NCBI GenBank assembly: GCA_023403375.1
Contig: JAEYEN010000010.1
Span: forward strand, 1-32,945
Source: Bacillota bacterium
GTDB lineage: Bacteria; Bacillota; Clostridia; Christensenellales; Borkfalkiaceae
Direction of reading: 5' to 3'
Length of the DNA stretch: 32,945 nucleotides
Of the stretch, positions 30,572-32,945 are shown one piece after another. Below the pieces are notes generated by a model. It saw only the letters and a program-made list of their open reading frames with translations, had not been told where the DNA came from and made no database searches. The position numbers and the translations under genes are program-made. Each line of letters opens with the position of its first letter. Position 1 is the first letter of the stretch.

Positions 30572-32275
30572 ATGCCGCAAGACGCTTTTACATTAAAATA
30601 TCTGTGCGAAGAACTGAACGCCGCATTTAAGGGCGGTAAGGTTAACAGGATAGCCATGCCCACTCTGAACGAGGCGGTGTTTACAGTTTACGACGGCAAA
30701 ATAACGCGTAAACTGCTTATTTCGGTGGACCCGTCCTGCCCCTTTCTCGGCGTTACGGAAGAAGAAAAAGAAACGCCGCTTACCGCTTCTAACTTTTGTA
30801 TGCTGTTAAGAAAATATCTTTTATCGTCCACGCTGAAAAGCATAAAACTAATCGGGTTCGACAGAATAGTCGAAATGGTTTTCGTTGCGCAAAAGGAGTT
30901 TTGCGAGCCGCAGGAAGTTTCCGTTTTTGTGGAACTTATGGGCAGATACAGTAACATAATTTTAACCGAAAAGGGCAAAGTACTCGGCGGAAACAGGGGG
31001 ATAAACTTTTTGGATAACGGCGTAAGACCGCTTATTTTCGGCAAGGATTATCGCTTCCCGCCGACTAACGGAAAACTTCTGCCGTCCGATAAAGCGCTTA
31101 TAGAGATTTTTTCGGTATGCGATAAAGATAGTTTGGCAAAAGCGGTGTCGGATAACGTTCAGGGCGTGGCTTTTTCAACGGCGAAAGAAGCGGCGCTGTC
31201 TTTTTCGTCGGTGTTCGGAGAATACGACGGCAATAAGGCGCAAGAGTTTTTCGAGTTTTTGCAGGAATTTTTGTGCCATGCGAAAAAACGTCCGTGCGTG
31301 AACGTTTGCGGCGGCAAAACCGAAGACGTGTGCGTTTTTCCTTACGTATCGGCAGGCGGAGAAAATATCTTTTTCGATAGCCTTAGCGACGCGTACGAAT
31401 ACTACCTGAAAAAGCGCGAAACCGAAAAGGCGGCGGAAGACGGAAAGCGCAGGGCAATGAGCGTTATTTCTTCCGCAATAAAAAAGACGAAGAAAAAACT
31501 CAATTTTATACTTCAAAGAGAAAACGACGCAATGAATGCCGAAACAAATAAATTAAAGGGCGAACTTATACTCGCCAATCTTTACCGCATAAAGCGGGGC
31601 GAAGAGAGTTGCGTTCTGGAAAATTATTACGACGATTATAAGCCGACGGAAATCGCGCTCGATAAATATAAAAGTCCGTCGGAAAACGCCGAGCAATATT
31701 TTAAGAAATACAATAAACAAAAAAGAACGCTTGTAGCGCTTAAACCACAGAAAGACGAACTTACCGATACGCTTTCTTATTACGAGAGTCTTTGTTCGGA
31801 AGCGGAAGGAATAGAGAGTAAACAAGACGCGGCGCTTGTGTTTGACGAACTGTCCGCCGCAGGGCTGATTAAAGAACAAAGAGCTAGAAGCAAGAAAAAA
31901 GAACCGCCGCCTTTCAGAAATTATTATATCGGCGGATTTAACGTTAGGGCGGGCAGGAACAATCTGGAAAACGATAAACTTACCTTTTCCGCAAAACCCG
32001 ACGATATATGGCTACACGTTAAAAACTATCATTCTTCTCACGTTATAATAGAAAGCGAAAGTAAAACCGTGCCGATGGAAGTAATCGTTGCGGCGGCAGA
32101 AATCTGCGCGTACTATTCTTCCGCGCGAAACGGCGGAAAAACGGAAGTCGACTACACCTTAAAAAAGCACGTTAAAAAACCTAAGGGCGCAAAAGCGGGA
32201 TTTTGCGTTTACGATAATTTTAAGTCTGTAACGGTTACAGCCGAAAATCACGAAAGACAGTTGAAAAAAGATTAA
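30572..32275 (+). CDS. rqcH: RqcH/Rqc2 homologue (NFACT family), ribosome quality control
   Basis: The product (567 residues, standard) binds split 50S subunits with stalled peptidyl-tRNA and recruits alanine tRNA to add C-terminal alanine tails. The NFACT-N domain starts DAFTLKYLCEELNAAFKGGK and contains ASNFCMLLRKYL and the conserved Asp-Arg pair in LIGFDRIVEMVF. Helix-hairpin-helix and coiled-coil parts follow (about 290-420). The NFACT-R domain has YYIGGFNVRAGRNNLENDKL and DDIWLHVKNYHSSHVIIES, ending with YTLKKHVKKPKGAKAGFCVY. Older names are fibronectin-binding protein A or YloA. GGAG at 30563-30566 lies 5 bases before ATG. Confidence 0.95.
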   Translation: MPQDAFTLKYLCEELNAAFKGGKVNRIAMPTLNEAVFTVYDGKITRKLLISVDPSCPFLGVTEEEKETPLTASNFCMLLRKYLLSSTLKSIKLIGFDRIVEMVFVAQKEFCEPQEVSVFVELMGRYSNIILTEKGKVLGGNRGINFLDNGVRPLIFGKDYRFPPTNGKLLPSDKALIEIFSVCDKDSLAKAVSDNVQGVAFSTAKEAALSFSSVFGEYDGNKAQEFFEFLQEFLCHAKKRPCVNVCGGKTEDVCVFPYVSAGGENIFFDSLSDAYEYYLKKRETEKAAEDGKRRAMSVISSAIKKTKKKLNFILQRENDAMNAETNKLKGELILANLYRIKRGEESCVLENYYDDYKPTEIALDKYKSPSENAEQYFKKYNKQKRTLVALKPQKDELTDTLSYYESLCSEAEGIESKQDAALVFDELSAAGLIKEQRARSKKKEPPPFRNYYIGGFNVRAGRNNLENDKLTFSAKPDDIWLHVKNYHSSHVIIESESKTVPMEVIVAAAEICAYYSSARNGGKTEVDYTLKKHVKKPKGAKAGFCVYDNFKSVTVTAENHERQLKKD

Positions 32276-32376
32276 ACCCGGAAAAACGGCTGAAACTTAT
32301 TAAAACCTGAAAAAGAAAATAAAACCGAAAAACAATCAAAAAGAAAATAAAACCAAGGTTTTTGGGGTGAAAAATC

Positions 32377-32405
32377 TTGCGTTTTAAATATCTATATGAT
32401 AAAAT
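32377..32405 (+). promoter_or_regulatory. Predicted promoter of tig
   Basis: TTGCGT (32377-32382) and TAAAAT (32400-32405) are 17 bases apart and the -10 box is extended (TGA before it). The leader would be about 25 bases and ends in AGGAG at 32426-32430. Confidence 0.7.
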
Positions 32406-32436
32406 AATTAAGAATTTTAAAAAGTAGGAGTAAATT

Positions 32437-32945
32437 ATGAAATATACTTTTGAGAAAGCCGAAAAAAGCACGGTAAAAATCAATATCGACCTTACGGCGA
32501 AAGAATGGGACGAAGCGATTAACGCCGCTTACGAAAAGACCAAAGGCAGATATAGTCTTCCCGGATTCAGAAAGGGCAAAGTTCCCAAACATCTTCTGGA
32601 AAGCACCTATGGTAAGGGCGTATTTTACGAAGAAGCGATAAACTACGCTTTCCCCAAATATTACGAACAGATTTTAGAAAAAGAAACTGAAATCAAAGCT
32701 ATTGCAACGCCTGACATCGACATAAAGAAAATCAGCGACAAGGGCATTTCTTTAATAGCAATCGTCCCCGTAAAACCCGAAGTAACTCTCGGCGAATATA
32801 AGGGTATAAAGTTTGATAAGATTGAGTATAATGTTAAAGACGAAGACGTGGAAGCGGAACTTAAACGTTTGCAGGACAGAAATTCAAGACTTGTAGACGT
32901 AACCGACAGAGCGGTTGAAAACGGCGACACCGTCGTTATAGATTA
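32437..32945 (+). CDS. tig: Trigger factor, N-terminal part (3' truncated by window edge)
   Basis: The open frame starts at ATG 32437, 6 bases after AGGAG, and runs off the window after 169 codons with no stop. It matches the trigger factor ribosome-binding domain: MKYTFEKAEKSTVKINIDLT, then the ribosome-docking loop LPGFRKGKVPKHLLESTYGK, then FYEEAINYAFPKYYEQILEK. The frame ends NGDTVVID at the start of the FKBP-like isomerase domain. Trigger factor is the first chaperone to meet nascent chains at the exit tunnel and stands next to rqcH, which acts at the same place. In many genomes clpP and clpX follow tig; that cannot be checked here. Confidence 0.95.
   Translation, partial: MKYTFEKAEKSTVKINIDLTAKEWDEAINAAYEKTKGRYSLPGFRKGKVPKHLLESTYGKGVFYEEAINYAFPKYYEQILEKETEIKAIATPDIDIKKISDKGISLIAIVPVKPEVTLGEYKGIKFDKIEYNVKDEDVEAELKRLQDRNSRLVDVTDRAVENGDTVVID

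Noticed and set aside
1..32945. CRISPR arrays, insertion sequences, prophage or tRNA genes.
   Set aside because: No regularly spaced repeat-spacer pattern, transposase or integrase motif, or cloverleaf other than the tmRNA tRNA-like domain was seen on either strand.

Overview
The window is almost entirely bacterial housekeeping sequence from a spore-forming, low-to-moderate GC member of the Clostridia (Firmicutes). It probably comes from an uncultured gut-type lineage, but the exact family cannot be read from the sequence. Supporting signs are the 3' end of a SpoVT-type regulator next to a SpoVB/MurJ-type flippase, a large Bacillus/Clostridium-type SRP RNA with an Alu domain, strong AAGGAG ribosome sites, TTGACA/TATAAT promoters spaced by 17, AT-rich intergenic DNA, and the Gram-positive order pgk-tpiA-gpmI-secG-rnr-smpB-ssrA. 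No CRISPR array, transposase, integrase or prophage gene was seen.

Layout. 1-6.7 kb: partial spoVT, flippase, tRNA-dihydrouridine synthase, a nitrilase-fold protein lacking its catalytic residues, the tRNA 2'-O-methyltransferase TrmL, a Na/Pi-cotransporter-type protein with a PhoU domain, and an SGNH hydrolase. 7-16.8 kb: the glycolysis/RNA cluster pgk, tpiA, an ABC exporter pair, gpmI, secG, rnr (RNase R) and smpB. 16.8-19.5 kb: the methionine pair metY-metA, then tmRNA (ssrA). 19.5-21.6 kb: a tiny transcription unit on the minus strand encoding 23 residues, an RpiB-like isomerase, a cyclophilin, and SRP RNA on the minus strand. 21.7-26.5 kb: ileS, an rRNA-type methyltransferase and an RluA-type pseudouridine synthase, closely packed. 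26.7-32.9 kb: an MntP/YtaF-like membrane protein (minus), a secreted membrane-anchored protein of unknown function, a second RluA-type synthase, rqcH (NFACT/Rqc2) and the start of tig (trigger factor).

How the genes work together. Pgk, TpiA and GpmI are consecutive parts of lower glycolysis. tmRNA, SmpB, RNase R and RqcH cover both known tagging routes for stalled ribosomes (trans-translation and alanine tailing), and trigger factor and a cyclophilin add nascent-chain folding. MetA and MetY form the direct-sulfhydrylation branch of methionine synthesis. Residue 111 of MetA is Glu, which fits acetyl rather than succinyl transfer and so fits MetY.

The most noteworthy non-routine items are: (1) the minus-strand mini-gene between ssrA and the RpiB-like gene, with its own consensus promoter, ribosome site and shared terminator; (2) four TTTGTATAC motifs in the leader of rnr; (3) a predicted leaderless promoter for smpB; (4) a nitrilase-fold pseudoenzyme; (5) an inverted repeat that brackets the -10 box of ssrA; and (6) a tmRNA with the tag ANNNKLAYAA and an unusual T-loop. 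I found no convincing large undescribed system.
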